From Streptomyces sp. ML-6 (lineage in GTDB: Bacteria; Actinomycetota; Actinomycetes; Streptomycetales; Streptomycetaceae), in the NCBI RefSeq assembly GCF_030116705.1, contig NZ_JAOTIK010000001.1:2561001-2625000 (forward strand): a DNA stretch of 64,000 nt, given 5' to 3'. The notes under the pieces were generated by a model, which saw only the letters and a program-made list of their open reading frames with translations, made no database searches and was not told where the DNA came from. The position numbers were made by a program, and so were the translations under genes. Below, piece after piece: positions 1 to 8,696 of the stretch. Position 1 is the first letter of the stretch, and each line of letters starts with the position of its first letter.

Positions 1-122
1 ATGCCGACGGCCGCGCCTATCTCGTCGACACCGACGCCGTGGAAGCCGCGCTCGGCAAAGAGGCGGGCGGCCTCCTTGAGGATCTGCTCGCGGCGGGTGG
101 GGGCGTCCGTCCTGGTGGTCAT
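1..122 (-). CDS. TetR-family regulator, N-terminal part (runs off the window)
   Basis: Only the first 40 codons are present, starting at the ATG at 122-120. The peptide begins MTTRTDAPTRREQILKEAA and continues into the helix-turn-helix of a TetR repressor, with the usual order of a basic tail, the ILxxAxxLF helix and a GxxGVxVDEI turn. It is divergent from the accD1 operon, and an inverted repeat at 145-160 lies just upstream of its start. It is therefore the natural candidate for an autoregulated repressor of leucine and acyl-CoA catabolism. The ligand domain lies outside the window, so the inducer cannot be inferred. Confidence 0.85.
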   Translation of the reverse strand, partial: MTTRTDAPTRREQILKEAARLFAERGFHGVGVDEIGAAVG

Positions 123-144
123 GGATTCGATTCTAGACAGTCGG

Positions 145-160
145 GTTAGCGAACGTTAAC
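145..160. promoter_or_regulatory. TetR-type operator, copy 1
   Basis: The sequence is GTTAGCGAACGTTAAC, an imperfect palindrome. It fits a consensus GTTARCGNNCRYTAAC shared with two further copies in the same intergenic region. It lies 22 bp upstream of the TetR start codon, which suits autoregulation. Confidence 0.6.
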
Positions 161-237
161 CGAAGTACGAGGTGCCGACCCCGAGCCCCGTCCCGGACCC
201 CGTCCCGGGGTGCCGGACCACAGCCCTGGACACGGCC

Positions 238-253
238 GTTAGCGCTCGTTAAC
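238..253. promoter_or_regulatory. TetR-type operator, copy 2
   Basis: The sequence is GTTAGCGCTCGTTAAC and has the same palindromic pattern as the copies at 145 and 266. Its centre is 28 bp from that of copy 3, so both would sit in the accD1 promoter region. Confidence 0.6.
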
Positions 254-265
254 CTTGGGGCAGAC

Positions 266-281
266 GTTAACGGTCACTAAC
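266..281. promoter_or_regulatory. TetR-type operator, copy 3
   Basis: The sequence is GTTAACGGTCACTAAC, the third copy of the repeat. It ends 31 bp before the accD1 ATG, a position where a repressor would block transcription initiation. Confidence 0.6.
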
Positions 282-312
282 TACTGCGGTACGGGCAAGG
301 GGGCTCGACACG

Positions 313-1920
313 ATGCAGCAGGCACCGGTGCTGACGAGCGCGGCCGATCCCGCCTCCGAGGCCTGGCAGGCCAACGAGGCGGCACATCACGCGCTCGCCG
401 ACGAGCTGCGCTCGCGGCTCGCCACGGCCAGGCTGGGCGGGGGTGAGAGGTCCCGCGCCCGGCACGTGGCGCGCGGCAAGCTGCTGCCCAGGGACCGGGT
501 GGACGCCCTGCTCGATCCGGGTTCCCCGTTCCTGGAGCTGGCCCCGCTGGCCGCCGAGGGGCTGTACGGGGGCGCCGCCCCGGCGGCCGGGGTGATCGCG
601 GGCATCGGCCGGGTCAGCGGCCGGGAGTGCGTGATCGTCGCCAACGACGCGACCGTCAAGGGCGGCACCTACTACCCGATGACGGTGAAGAAGCACCTGC
701 GCGCCCAGGAAGTGGCGCTGGAGAATCGTCTCCCCTGCCTGTACCTCGTGGACTCGGGCGGCGCGTTCCTGCCGATGCAGGACGAGGTCTTCCCCGACCG
801 GGAGCACTTCGGCCGGATCTTCTACAACCAGGCCCGGATGTCGGGGGCCGGCATCCCGCAGATCGCCGCCGTGCTGGGCTCGTGCACGGCCGGCGGGGCG
901 TACGTCCCCGCGATGAGCGACGAGGCCGTGATCGTACGGAACCAGGGCACGATCTTCCTGGGCGGGCCGCCGCTGGTGAAGGCCGCGACCGGCGAGGTCG
1001 TGACGGCCGAGGAGCTGGGCGGCGGCGAGGTCCACTCCCGTACGTCGGGGGTGACCGACCACCTCGCGGAGGACGACGCGCACGCGCTGCGCATCGTGCG
1101 GAACATCGTGGCGACCCTGCCGGACCGGGGCGCGCTGCCGTGGTCCGTGCGGCCCGTCGAGGAGCCGAAGGTCGACCCCGCGGGGCTGTACGGCGCCGTC
1201 CCGGTCGACTCGCGCACCCCGTACGACGTGCGCGAGGTGATCGCCCGGGTCGTGGACGGCTCGCGGTTCGCCGAGTTCAAGGCCGAGTACGGGACGACGC
1301 TGATCACCGGCTTCGCCCACATCCACGGCCACCCGGTGGGGATCGTCGCCAACAACGGCATCCTGTTCTCCGAGTCCGCCCAGAAGGGCGCCCACTTCAT
1401 CGAGCTGTGCGACCAGCGCGGCATCCCGCTGGTCTTCCTGCAGAACATCTCCGGCTTCATGGTGGGCCGGGACTACGAGGCGGGCGGCATCGCCAAGCAC
1501 GGCGCCAAGATGGTCACGGCGGTGGCCTGCACCCGCGTGCCGAAGCTGACCGTCGTGGTCGGCGGTTCGTACGGCGCGGGCAACTACTCCATGTGCGGCC
1601 GGGCCTACTCCCCCCGCTTCCTGTGGATGTGGCCCAACGCGAAGATCTCCGTCATGGGCGGCGAGCAGGCCGCCTCCGTCCTCGCGACGGTCAAGCGCGA
1701 CCAGTTGGGCGACGACTGGAGCGCGGCGGACGAGGAGGCGTTCAAGGCCCCGATCCGCGAGCAGTACGAGACCCAGGGCAACGCGTACTACGCCACGGCC
1801 CGGCTCTGGGACGACGGTGTGATCGACCCGATGGAGACCCGGCAGGTGCTGGGACTCGCCCTGACCGCGTGTGCCAACGCCCCGCTGGGTGAACCCGGCT
1901 TCGGCGTCTTCCGGATGTGA
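313..1920 (+). CDS. accD1: Acyl-CoA carboxylase beta (carboxyltransferase) subunit, probably methylcrotonyl-CoA
   Basis: This 535-aa protein is the carboxyltransferase half of a biotin-dependent acyl-CoA carboxylase; it moves the carboxyl group from carboxybiotin to the acyl-CoA. Two crotonase-like halves are visible. The first has a glycine-rich [16 protein letters not shown] segment. The second has [20 protein letters not shown] followed by [17 protein letters not shown], a signature typical of methylcrotonyl-CoA carboxylase beta chains. The ATG at 313 follows an AAGGGGG ribosome site. The gene is 7 bp upstream of the alpha subunit, and hmgL and acdH follow, so the operon fits leucine/isovalerate breakdown. 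Propionyl-CoA specificity is less likely but not excluded. Confidence 0.9.
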   Translation: MQQAPVLTSAADPASEAWQANEAAHHALADELRSRLATARLGGGERSRARHVARGKLLPRDRVDALLDPGSPFLELAPLAAEGLYGGAAPAAGVIAGIGRVSGRECVIVANDATVKGGTYYPMTVKKHLRAQEVALENRLPCLYLVDSGGAFLPMQDEVFPDREHFGRIFYNQARMSGAGIPQIAAVLGSCTAGGAYVPAMSDEAVIVRNQGTIFLGGPPLVKAATGEVVTAEELGGGEVHSRTSGVTDHLAEDDAHALRIVRNIVATLPDRGALPWSVRPVEEPKVDPAGLYGAVPVDSRTPYDVREVIARVVDGSRFAEFKAEYGTTLITGFAHIHGHPVGIVANNGILFSESAQKGAHFIELCDQRGIPLVFLQNISGFMVGRDYEAGGIAKHGAKMVTAVACTRVPKLTVVVGGSYGAGNYSMCGRAYSPRFLWMWPNAKISVMGGEQAASVLATVKRDQLGDDWSAADEEAFKAPIREQYETQGNAYYATARLWDDGVIDPMETRQVLGLALTACANAPLGEPGFGVFRM

Positions 1921-1927
1921 GGAACAG

Positions 1928-4048
1928 ATGACGATGTTCGACACCGTTCTCGTCGCCAACCGCGGCGAGATCGCGGTACGGGTCATCCGCACGCTGCGGG
2001 AGCTCGGCATCCGTTCGGTCGCCGTCTTCAGCGACGCGGACGCGGACGCCCGGCACGTCCGGGAGGCCGACACCGCGGTACGGATCGGGCCCGCGCCCGC
2101 CGCCATGAGCTACCTGAGCGTGCCCGCGCTCCTGGACGCGGCCCGCCGCACCGGCGCGCAGGCGGTCCACCCCGGTTACGGGTTCCTCGCCGAGAACGCC
2201 GACTTCGCGCGGTCGTGCGCCGAGGCGGGGCTGGTCTTCATCGGCCCGTCCGCCGCCGCCATCTCGCTGATGGGCGACAAGATCCGGGCCAAGGAGACGG
2301 TCGCGGCGGCCGGGGTCCCGGTCGTGCCCGGCTCCTCCGGGAGCGGGCTCACCGACGAGCAACTGGGCGCGGCGGCCCGGGAGATCGGGATGCCGGTGCT
2401 GCTGAAGCCCTCGGCGGGCGGCGGCGGCAAGGGCATGCGGCTGGTGCGCGACGAGGCGCTGGTCGCGGACGAGATCGCGGCGGCCCGGCGCGAGGCACGG
2501 GCCTCGTTCGGCGACGACACGCTGCTCGTGGAGCGGTGGATCGACGGGCCCCGGCACATCGAGATCCAGGTGCTGGCCGACACCCACGGCAACGTGATCC
2601 ACCTCGGCGAGCGCGAGTGCTCGCTCCAGCGCCGCCACCAGAAGATCATCGAGGAGGCGCCGTCCGTCCTGCTCGACGAGGAGACCCGGGCGGCGATGGG
2701 CGAGGCGGCCGTCCAGGCGGCCCGCAGCTGCGGCTACGTCGGCGCGGGCACGGTGGAGTTCATCGTCCCGGGCGACGACCCCGCCTCGTACTGCTTCATG
2801 GAGATGAACACCCGCCTCCAGGTCGAGCACCCGGTCACCGAGCTGATCACCGGCCTGGACCTGGTGGAGTGGCAGCTGCGGGTCGCGGCGGGCGAGAAGC
2901 TCCCGTACGCGCAGCGGGACATCGCGCTCACCGGTCACGCGGTCGAGGCCCGGATCTGCGCGGAGGACCCGTCCCGCGGCTTCCTGCCCTCCGGCGGCGC
3001 GGTGCTCGCGCTGCACGAGCCGCAGGGCGACGGCGTGCGGACGGACTCCGGGCTCGGTGCGGGCGGCGAGGTCGGCAGCCTGTACGACCCGATGCTGTCG
3101 AAGGTCATCGCGTACGGCCCCGACCGCGCCGCCGCGCTGCGCCGGCTGCGGGCGGCGCTCGCGGACACGGTGATCCTCGGCGTCCCGACGAACGCCGGGT
3201 TCCTGCGCCGGCTGCTCGCCCACCCGGCGGTGGTGGCGGGCGAGCTGGACACCGGTCTGGTGGAGCGCGAGGTGGCCGGCCTGGTGCCGGAGGGCGTGCC
3301 CGAGGAGGTGTACGCGGCGGCGGCGCTGCTGCACCGGTCCGCGGCGCCCGGCGCCTCCCCCGCCGGCGACGCCACCGGCTGGGTCGACCCGTTCTCGGTG
3401 GCGAGCGGCTGGCGGCTGGGCGGCACCCCGGCCCGTACGGTGCGCGACTTCCGCATCCCGGGCCACGACCCGGTGCAGGTCTCGCTGCGGGACTTCCCGG
3501 CGGGCACGGAGCTGACGTTCGGCCACGTCGGCGAGGACGCGCCGCCGGAGCCCGCGACGGGTGCCTGCGGGCCTCTGGCCCCGATGCCCGGCAGCCGGGA
3601 GACGGCCAGGGTCATCGAGCTGTCCCCGCACCGCCTCGTCATCGAACTCGCCGGCGTCACGCACGCGTTCACCCATGCCGCGTCCCCGGACGGGGTCTGG
3701 CTGGGCCGCGACGGCGACAGCTGGCACGTGCAGGACCACGACCCGGTGGCGGCGTCGCTGGCCGGTGCCGCCCGTTCCGGCGTGGACACCCTCGCCGCGC
3801 CCATGCCGGGCACCGTGACCGTCGTGAAGGTGGCGGTCGGGGACGAGGTCGTGGCCGGCCAGAGCCTGCTCGTGGTGGAGGCGATGAAGATGGAGCACGT
3901 CATCTCCGCCCCGCACGCCGGGACCGTGACCGAACTGGACGTCACCGCGGGCACCACGGTCGCCATGGACCAGGTCCTGGCCGTGGTGACCCCCGCCGAG
4001 GCCACCGGGTCCACCGGGTCCGCCGAAGCCCCCGAGGAGCAGGCATGA
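1928..4048 (+). CDS. Acyl-CoA carboxylase alpha subunit (biotin carboxylase plus biotin carrier)
   Basis: This 706-aa protein charges its own biotin with bicarbonate and ATP and presents it to the beta subunit. Residues 1 to about 450 form the ATP-grasp biotin carboxylase, opening with [16 protein letters not shown] and including the glycine loop [11 protein letters not shown]. The C-terminus is a biotinyl domain with EAMKMEH, the biotinylated lysine being K654. The middle part resembles the BT linker of methylcrotonyl-CoA and propionyl-CoA carboxylases. The start is the ATG at 1928, with another in frame at 1934. The stop overlaps the hmgL start as ATGA, so translation is probably coupled. 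Confidence 0.92.
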   Translation: MTMFDTVLVANRGEIAVRVIRTLRELGIRSVAVFSDADADARHVREADTAVRIGPAPAAMSYLSVPALLDAARRTGAQAVHPGYGFLAENADFARSCAEAGLVFIGPSAAAISLMGDKIRAKETVAAAGVPVVPGSSGSGLTDEQLGAAAREIGMPVLLKPSAGGGGKGMRLVRDEALVADEIAAARREARASFGDDTLLVERWIDGPRHIEIQVLADTHGNVIHLGERECSLQRRHQKIIEEAPSVLLDEETRAAMGEAAVQAARSCGYVGAGTVEFIVPGDDPASYCFMEMNTRLQVEHPVTELITGLDLVEWQLRVAAGEKLPYAQRDIALTGHAVEARICAEDPSRGFLPSGGAVLALHEPQGDGVRTDSGLGAGGEVGSLYDPMLSKVIAYGPDRAAALRRLRAALADTVILGVPTNAGFLRRLLAHPAVVAGELDTGLVEREVAGLVPEGVPEEVYAAAALLHRSAAPGASPAGDATGWVDPFSVASGWRLGGTPARTVRDFRIPGHDPVQVSLRDFPAGTELTFGHVGEDAPPEPATGACGPLAPMPGSRETARVIELSPHRLVIELAGVTHAFTHAASPDGVWLGRDGDSWHVQDHDPVAASLAGAARSGVDTLAAPMPGTVTVVKVAVGDEVVAGQSLLVVEAMKMEHVISAPHAGTVTELDVTAGTTVAMDQVLAVVTPAEATGSTGSAEAPEEQA

Positions 4049-4986
4049 CGACGTCCCGCACCCTGCCCATGACCGTGCCGGCCCCGGATCTGCCCGCCCG
4101 GGTCCGCATCCACGAGGTCGGCGCCCGCGACGGGCTGCAGAACGAGAAGTCCGTCGTACCGACCGGGGTGAAGGCGGAGTTCATCCACCGCCTGGCCGCG
4201 TCGGGGCTGACCACCGTCGAGGCGACCAGCTTCGTGCATCCCAAGTGGGTGCCCCAACTGGCCGACGCCGAGGACCTGTTCCCCCGGCTGGCGGACCTCG
4301 ACGGCGTCGCCCTGCCGGTCCTCGTGCCGAACGAGCGCGGGCTGGACCGGGCGCTGGCGCTCGGCGCCCGCCGGATCGCCGTGTTCGGTTCGGCGACCGA
4401 GACCTTCGCGGCCCGCAACCTCAACCGCACGGTCGACGAGTCGCTGGCGATGTTCGAGCCGGTCGTCGCCCGCGCCAGGGCCGAGGACGTCCACGTCCGC
4501 GGCTACCTGTCGATGTGCTTCGGCGACCCGTGGGAGGGCCCCGTCCCGGTCCACCAGGTGGTGCGGGTCGCCAGGGCGCTGATGGACCTCGGCTGCGACG
4601 AGCTCTCCCTCGGCGACACCATCGGCGTCGCCACGCCCGGCCACGTACAGGCCCTGCTCACCGCGCTGAACGAGGAGGGCGTGCCCACCGGCGCCATCGG
4701 CGTGCACTTCCACGACACGTACGGCCAGGCCCTCTCCAACACCCTCGCCGCGCTCCGGCACGGGGTGACCACCGTGGACGCCTCCGCGGGCGGCCTCGGC
4801 GGCTGCCCGTACGCGAAGAGCGCGACCGGGAACCTCGCCACCGAGGATCTCGTGTGGATGCTCCAGGGCCTCGGCATCGAAACCGGGGTCGATCTCGACG
4901 CGCTCACCGCCACCAGCGTGTGGCTCGCCGACCAACTGGGCCGACCCAGCCCGTCCCGTACCGTCCGCGCGCTCTCGGTGCGATAG
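4045..4986 (+). CDS. hmgL: Hydroxymethylglutaryl-CoA lyase
   Basis: This 313-aa TIM-barrel lyase cleaves HMG-CoA to acetyl-CoA and acetoacetate, the last step of leucine degradation. The evidence is the N-terminal [12 protein letters not shown] segment (catalytic Arg and metal-binding Asp), the histidine pair in [12 protein letters not shown] and the active-site loop [15 protein letters not shown] with its cysteine. The length is normal for the family. The start overlaps the carboxylase stop by 4 bp, and acdH follows after 30 bp. No methylglutaconyl-CoA hydratase gene is in this operon, so that step must be encoded elsewhere. Confidence 0.93.
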   Translation: MTTSRTLPMTVPAPDLPARVRIHEVGARDGLQNEKSVVPTGVKAEFIHRLAASGLTTVEATSFVHPKWVPQLADAEDLFPRLADLDGVALPVLVPNERGLDRALALGARRIAVFGSATETFAARNLNRTVDESLAMFEPVVARARAEDVHVRGYLSMCFGDPWEGPVPVHQVVRVARALMDLGCDELSLGDTIGVATPGHVQALLTALNEEGVPTGAIGVHFHDTYGQALSNTLAALRHGVTTVDASAGGLGGCPYAKSATGNLATEDLVWMLQGLGIETGVDLDALTATSVWLADQLGRPSPSRTVRALSVR

Positions 4987-5016
4987 ACACCCGTCCCCAC
5001 AAGGAGTGACCCTGCC

Positions 5017-6183
5017 ATGTCCCTGGACCACCGGCTGACTGCCGAGCACGAGGAACTGCGGCGCACCGTCGAGGAGTTCGCGCACGACGTCGTCGCCCCG
5101 AAGATCGGCGACTTCTACGAGCGGCACGAGTTCCCGTACGAGATCGTGCGGGAGATGGGGCGGATGGGCCTGTTCGGGCTGCCGTTCCCCGAGGAGTACG
5201 GCGGCATGGGCGGCGACTACCTCGCCCTCGGGATCGCCCTGGAGGAGCTGGCCCGGGTCGACTCGTCCGTGGCGATCACCCTGGAGGCCGGCGTCTCGCT
5301 CGGCGCGATGCCGGTCTACCGCTTCGGCACCGAGGAGCAGAAGCAGCGCTGGCTGCCGAAGCTCTGCTCGGGCGAGGCGCTCGGCGCGTTCGGCCTGACC
5401 GAGCCGGACGGCGGCTCGGACGCGGGCGGCAGCCGGACCACGGCGGTGCGCGACGAGGCCACCGGCGAGTGGGTGATCAACGGCTCCAAGTGCTTCATCA
5501 CCAACTCCGGCACGGACATCACGGAGCTGGTCACGGTCACGGCGGTGACCGGCCGCAAGGAGAACGGCGCGCCGCTCATCTCCTCCATCATCGTGCCGTC
5601 CGGCACCCCCGGCTTCACCGTCGCGGCCCCCTACTCCAAGGTCGGCTGGAACGCCTCGGACACCCGCGAGCTGTCCTTCACCGACGTCCGCGTCCCGCTG
5701 GAGAACCTGCTCGGCGAGGAGGGCCGCGGCTACGCCCAGTTCCTGCGCATCCTGGACGAGGGCCGGATCGCCATCTCCGCCCTGTCCACGGGCCTGGCCC
5801 AGGGCTGTGTCGACGAGTCGGTGAAGTACGCCGCCGAGCGCCACGCGTTCGGCCGGCCGATCGGCTCCAACCAGGCGATCCAGTTCAAGATCGCGGACAT
5901 GGAGATGCGCGCCCACATGGCCCGCATCGGCTGGCGCGACGCGGCCTCGCGCATGCTGGCGGGCGAGCCCTTCAAGAAGGAGGCCGCGATCGCCAAGCTG
6001 TACTCCTCGACGGTGGCGGTGGACAACGCCCGCGAGGCGACCCAGATCCACGGCGGCTACGGCTTCATGAACGAGTACCCGGTGGCCCGGATGTGGCGCG
6101 ACTCCAAGATCCTGGAGATCGGCGAGGGCACGAGCGAGGTCCAGCGCATGCTGATCGCCCGCGAACTGGGCCTTCCGGCCTGA
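5017..6183 (+). CDS. acdH: Acyl-CoA dehydrogenase (isovaleryl/short-branched-chain type)
   Basis: This 388-aa flavoprotein introduces the alpha,beta double bond in acyl-CoA. It shows the standard fold: an N-terminal helical domain, the FAD/substrate motif GAFGLTEPDGGSDAGG, and a C-terminal QIHGGYGFMNEYPVAR stretch ending in IGEGTSEVQR, where the Glu of EGTSE is the catalytic base in the short-chain branch. AAGGAG lies 11 bp before the ATG. As the last gene of the operon it would supply methylcrotonyl-CoA from isovaleryl-CoA. In Streptomyces AcdH is also known to act on several branched acyl-CoAs. Confidence 0.93.
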   Translation: MSLDHRLTAEHEELRRTVEEFAHDVVAPKIGDFYERHEFPYEIVREMGRMGLFGLPFPEEYGGMGGDYLALGIALEELARVDSSVAITLEAGVSLGAMPVYRFGTEEQKQRWLPKLCSGEALGAFGLTEPDGGSDAGGSRTTAVRDEATGEWVINGSKCFITNSGTDITELVTVTAVTGRKENGAPLISSIIVPSGTPGFTVAAPYSKVGWNASDTRELSFTDVRVPLENLLGEEGRGYAQFLRILDEGRIAISALSTGLAQGCVDESVKYAAERHAFGRPIGSNQAIQFKIADMEMRAHMARIGWRDAASRMLAGEPFKKEAAIAKLYSSTVAVDNAREATQIHGGYGFMNEYPVARMWRDSKILEIGEGTSEVQRMLIARELGLPA

Positions 6184-6197
6184 CGCACGGCAACGCG

Positions 6198-6230
6198 AAG
6201 GGGCGGGTCTCTCCGGAGGCCCGCCCCTTT
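6198..6230 (+). terminator. Intrinsic terminator of the acc-hmgL-acdH operon
   Basis: A GC-rich stem pairs AAGGGGCGGG (6198-6207) with its complement at 6220-6229 and ends in a short T run. It starts 15 bp after the acdH stop. Confidence 0.75.
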
Positions 6231-6390
6231 CCGTATGCCCGCGCCGTCCGCCGCGGGCCTCACGACCCGTCCTCCGGAGCCACGCGGTCCGGACACAGCG
6301 AGTGCCTGCACCTGCACGGCGGCCACCGGAGTGCGGCCCCGGGCACGAGATCCGCACCGCCCGCGCCCGTACCCGGGCTCGACGCGGAGG

Positions 6391-6480
6391 TTTCCTGCCC
6401 GGTGGCGATCGGGCCCGGGAGTCATGACCTCGGCGTTTCCTGCCCGGTCGCCACCGGGCTCGGGAGTCATGACCTCGGCG
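6391..6480. repeat. Two-copy 45-bp tandem repeat at the 3' end of the MFS gene
   Basis: Positions 6391-6435 and 6436-6480 are near-identical, both beginning TTTCCTGCCC and ending at CCTCGGCG. The second copy covers the last codons and stop of the MFS gene. The first lies just beyond the stop, so the gene end has been duplicated. Confidence 0.7.
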
Positions 6481-7924
6481 TGGCCGACACGGTCCGGTCG
6501 GGGATGGCCTCGGCTTCGGCGTCGTCCCCGGCGCGGCGCATGGCCGGGATGGCGGCGGCGGCCAGGGCCGCGACCAGGGCGACGCCGCAGCCGACCATGA
6601 GCCCGGTGCGGAAGCCGTCCTCGGACGGGAGGGCGTGGCCGCCCATGGTGACGGTCATCCGGGAGAGGACCACACCGATCACCGCGGCACCGATCGACGT
6701 GCCGAGCGAGCGCATGAGCGTGTTGAAGCCGTTGGCGGCGGCGGTCTCGGACAGCGGGACCGAGCCCATGATCAGCGCGGGCATCGCACCGTACGCCAGG
6801 CCGACACCGCTGCTGGTCACCATGCCCACCACCATCAGGCCCCACGCCGAGCCCATCAGCACCAGGGCCAGGCCGTAGCCGGCCGCGACGACCAGGATGC
6901 CGCAGACCAGGGTGAACTTCGGGCCCCGGGCGTCGATCAGCTTTCCGCCGAGCGGGGAGACGATCATCATCATGATGCCGCCGGGCGCCAGCCACAGGCC
7001 CGCCGCGAGCATCGACTGGCCCAGGCCGTAGCCGGTGGCGGACGGCAGCTGGAGGATCTGCGGCGCGATCAGCATGCTCGCGTACATGCCGAAGCCGACG
7101 AAGACGGAGGCGAGGTTGGTCATCAGCACCCGGGGACGGGCGGTGGTGCGCAGGTCGACCAGCGGGTCGCGGGTGCGCAGCTCCCACCGGCCCCAGGCGA
7201 CCAGCACCACGACGGCGGCGGCGAACAGGCCGAGCGTGGTGGCCGAGCCCCAGCCCCAGTCGGCGCCCTTGGAGACCGCGAGCAGCAGGCAGACCAGGCC
7301 CGCCCCGAGGCCGAGCGCGCCGAGCACGTCGAACCGCTGCCCCCTGGCCCCGGCCGGCACGTCGGGGATCAGGAACCAGATCAGCGCCGCGACCCCGGTG
7401 GCCAGCGCGGCCGAACCCCAGAACAGCACCCGCCAGTTCGTGTACTGGGCGACCGCCGCGGCGATCGGCAGGCCGAGCGCGCCGCCGATGCCCATGGAGG
7501 CGCTGACCAGGGCGATGGAGGAGCTGAGCTTCTCCGCCGGGACCACGTCGCGCAGCAGCGCGATGCCGAGCGGCAGCACGCCCATGCCCATGCCCTGCAG
7601 TCCGCGGCCGACGATCATGGGGACGACGGACGACGAGAGCGCGCACACCACCGAGCCGGCCACCAGCGGCACGGAGCAGACGAGAAGCATCCGGCGCTTG
7701 CCGACCAGGTCGCCCAGCCGGCCGGAGACGGGTACGCAGACCGCGGAGACCAGCAGGGTGACGGTGATCACCCAGGCCGCGTTCGAGGGGGTGGTGCTCA
7801 GGATCCGTGGCAGCTCCGCGATGAGCGGGGTGACCAGGGTCTGCATGATCGCCGCCGTGACTCCGGCGATGGCCAGTGTGGCGACGACGCCACCGGTGCG
7901 GATCGATGGCTGGGGCGCGCCCAT
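6467..7924 (-). CDS. MFS drug transporter (DHA2-like)
   Basis: This 485-aa membrane protein has about fourteen hydrophobic segments, the size expected for a DHA2-type proton-driven exporter. Motif A is visible as GRLGDLVGKRRM between the second and third helices, and RDVVPAEKLSSSIAL and GLPIAAAV resemble the later conserved loops. I chose the ATG at 7924 because GAGGAG lies 6 bp upstream; longer reading frames start inside the operator region. It is divergent from a MarR regulator and separated from it by nested palindromes, the usual layout of a substrate-inducible efflux pump. The substrate is unknown. Confidence 0.88.
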   Translation of the reverse strand: MGAPQPSIRTGGVVATLAIAGVTAAIMQTLVTPLIAELPRILSTTPSNAAWVITVTLLVSAVCVPVSGRLGDLVGKRRMLLVCSVPLVAGSVVCALSSSVVPMIVGRGLQGMGMGVLPLGIALLRDVVPAEKLSSSIALVSASMGIGGALGLPIAAAVAQYTNWRVLFWGSAALATGVAALIWFLIPDVPAGARGQRFDVLGALGLGAGLVCLLLAVSKGADWGWGSATTLGLFAAAVVVLVAWGRWELRTRDPLVDLRTTARPRVLMTNLASVFVGFGMYASMLIAPQILQLPSATGYGLGQSMLAAGLWLAPGGIMMMIVSPLGGKLIDARGPKFTLVCGILVVAAGYGLALVLMGSAWGLMVVGMVTSSGVGLAYGAMPALIMGSVPLSETAAANGFNTLMRSLGTSIGAAVIGVVLSRMTVTMGGHALPSEDGFRTGLMVGCGVALVAALAAAAIPAMRRAGDDAEAEAIPDRTVSATPRS

Positions 7925-7957
7925 CCAGGACTCCTCGGGTGTGTAGCGGAAGAAGGG

Positions 7958-8008
7958 TATGCAGCGTACACACTCCATGCATCATGCATGTCACATGTAC
8001 GCTGCATA
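7958..8008. promoter_or_regulatory. Nested palindromic operator between the MFS and MarR genes
   Basis: TATGCAGCGTACA (7958-7970) is repeated as an exact inverted copy at 7996-8008, with 25 bp between. Inside the spacer is a second palindrome-like element, CATGCATCATGCATG (7976-7990). The array lies in the divergent promoter region and is the likely MarR binding site. Confidence 0.65.
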
Positions 8009-8080
8009 GGCCGTGGGAGAATGGTGACCGGCACCCGGAACGCGCCGGATGCCCGGACGACGGCGGGAGACGGCAGGAGC

Positions 8081-8536
8081 ATGACCAGGCCCACCCATGA
8101 GGTCGAATACGAGCAGATGCTCCTCAGCCGCCACAGCCTGCTGCGGACCAGGGGCGGGCGGCGCAAGGGCGGCCTGCTGGACCACAGCGCCTACATCCTG
8201 CTCAGCCGCATCCGCGTGCAGGGGCCGATGTCGATCGGGGAACTCAGCGACGCCTTCGGGCTCGACGCCTCCACCCTCAACCGGCAGACCGCGGCGGCCA
8301 TGCGCGCCGGACTCGTGGAACGCATCCCGGACCCCGCGGGCGGCATGGCCCGCAAGTTCCGGATCACCGACGAGGGCGCCCGGACACTCGACGCGGAACG
8401 CGAGGGCATGACCGACTCCCTGGAGCGGGTCATGGCCGACTGGTCGGACGAGGACATCTCCGGCTTCGCCGCCTACCTGCGCCGCTTCAACACCGACATC
8501 GAGCGCCTGACCGGCCGCCCCTGGCCGCGCCCCTGA
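8081..8536 (+). CDS. MarR-family transcriptional regulator
   Basis: This 151-aa winged-helix protein has the MarR layout: an N-terminal dimerisation helix, then GPMSIGELSDAFGLDASTLNR as the DNA-recognition helix-turn-helix, a wing around RIPDPAGGMARKFRITDEG and a C-terminal helix. The ATG at 8081 has GGAG 7 bp upstream; an in-frame ATG at 8021 would add 20 residues lacking any domain. It probably represses itself and the divergent MFS exporter through the palindromes at 7958-8008, with release by an unknown small molecule. Confidence 0.88.
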   Translation: MTRPTHEVEYEQMLLSRHSLLRTRGGRRKGGLLDHSAYILLSRIRVQGPMSIGELSDAFGLDASTLNRQTAAAMRAGLVERIPDPAGGMARKFRITDEGARTLDAEREGMTDSLERVMADWSDEDISGFAAYLRRFNTDIERLTGRPWPRP

Positions 8537-8696
8537 CCCCTCCCGCGAGCACGGCCCGCTCCCGGCCCGTGCGGGGGCGGTACGGGCCGGCCACCCCGAT
8601 CCGGACGGGGGCCGCGGACGGACCGCTCACCCCGGCCCGGACGGGGACGGACCGCTCACCCCGGACCGTGCGAGGGCGGGGCCGGCCCGCCCCGGC

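Noticed and set aside
277..3916. Long open frames opposite the accD1 and carboxylase genes
   Set aside because: Antisense frames stay open because of high third-position GC; the products are Arg/Gly-rich and have no domain or ribosome site. The same applies to many other such frames in the window.
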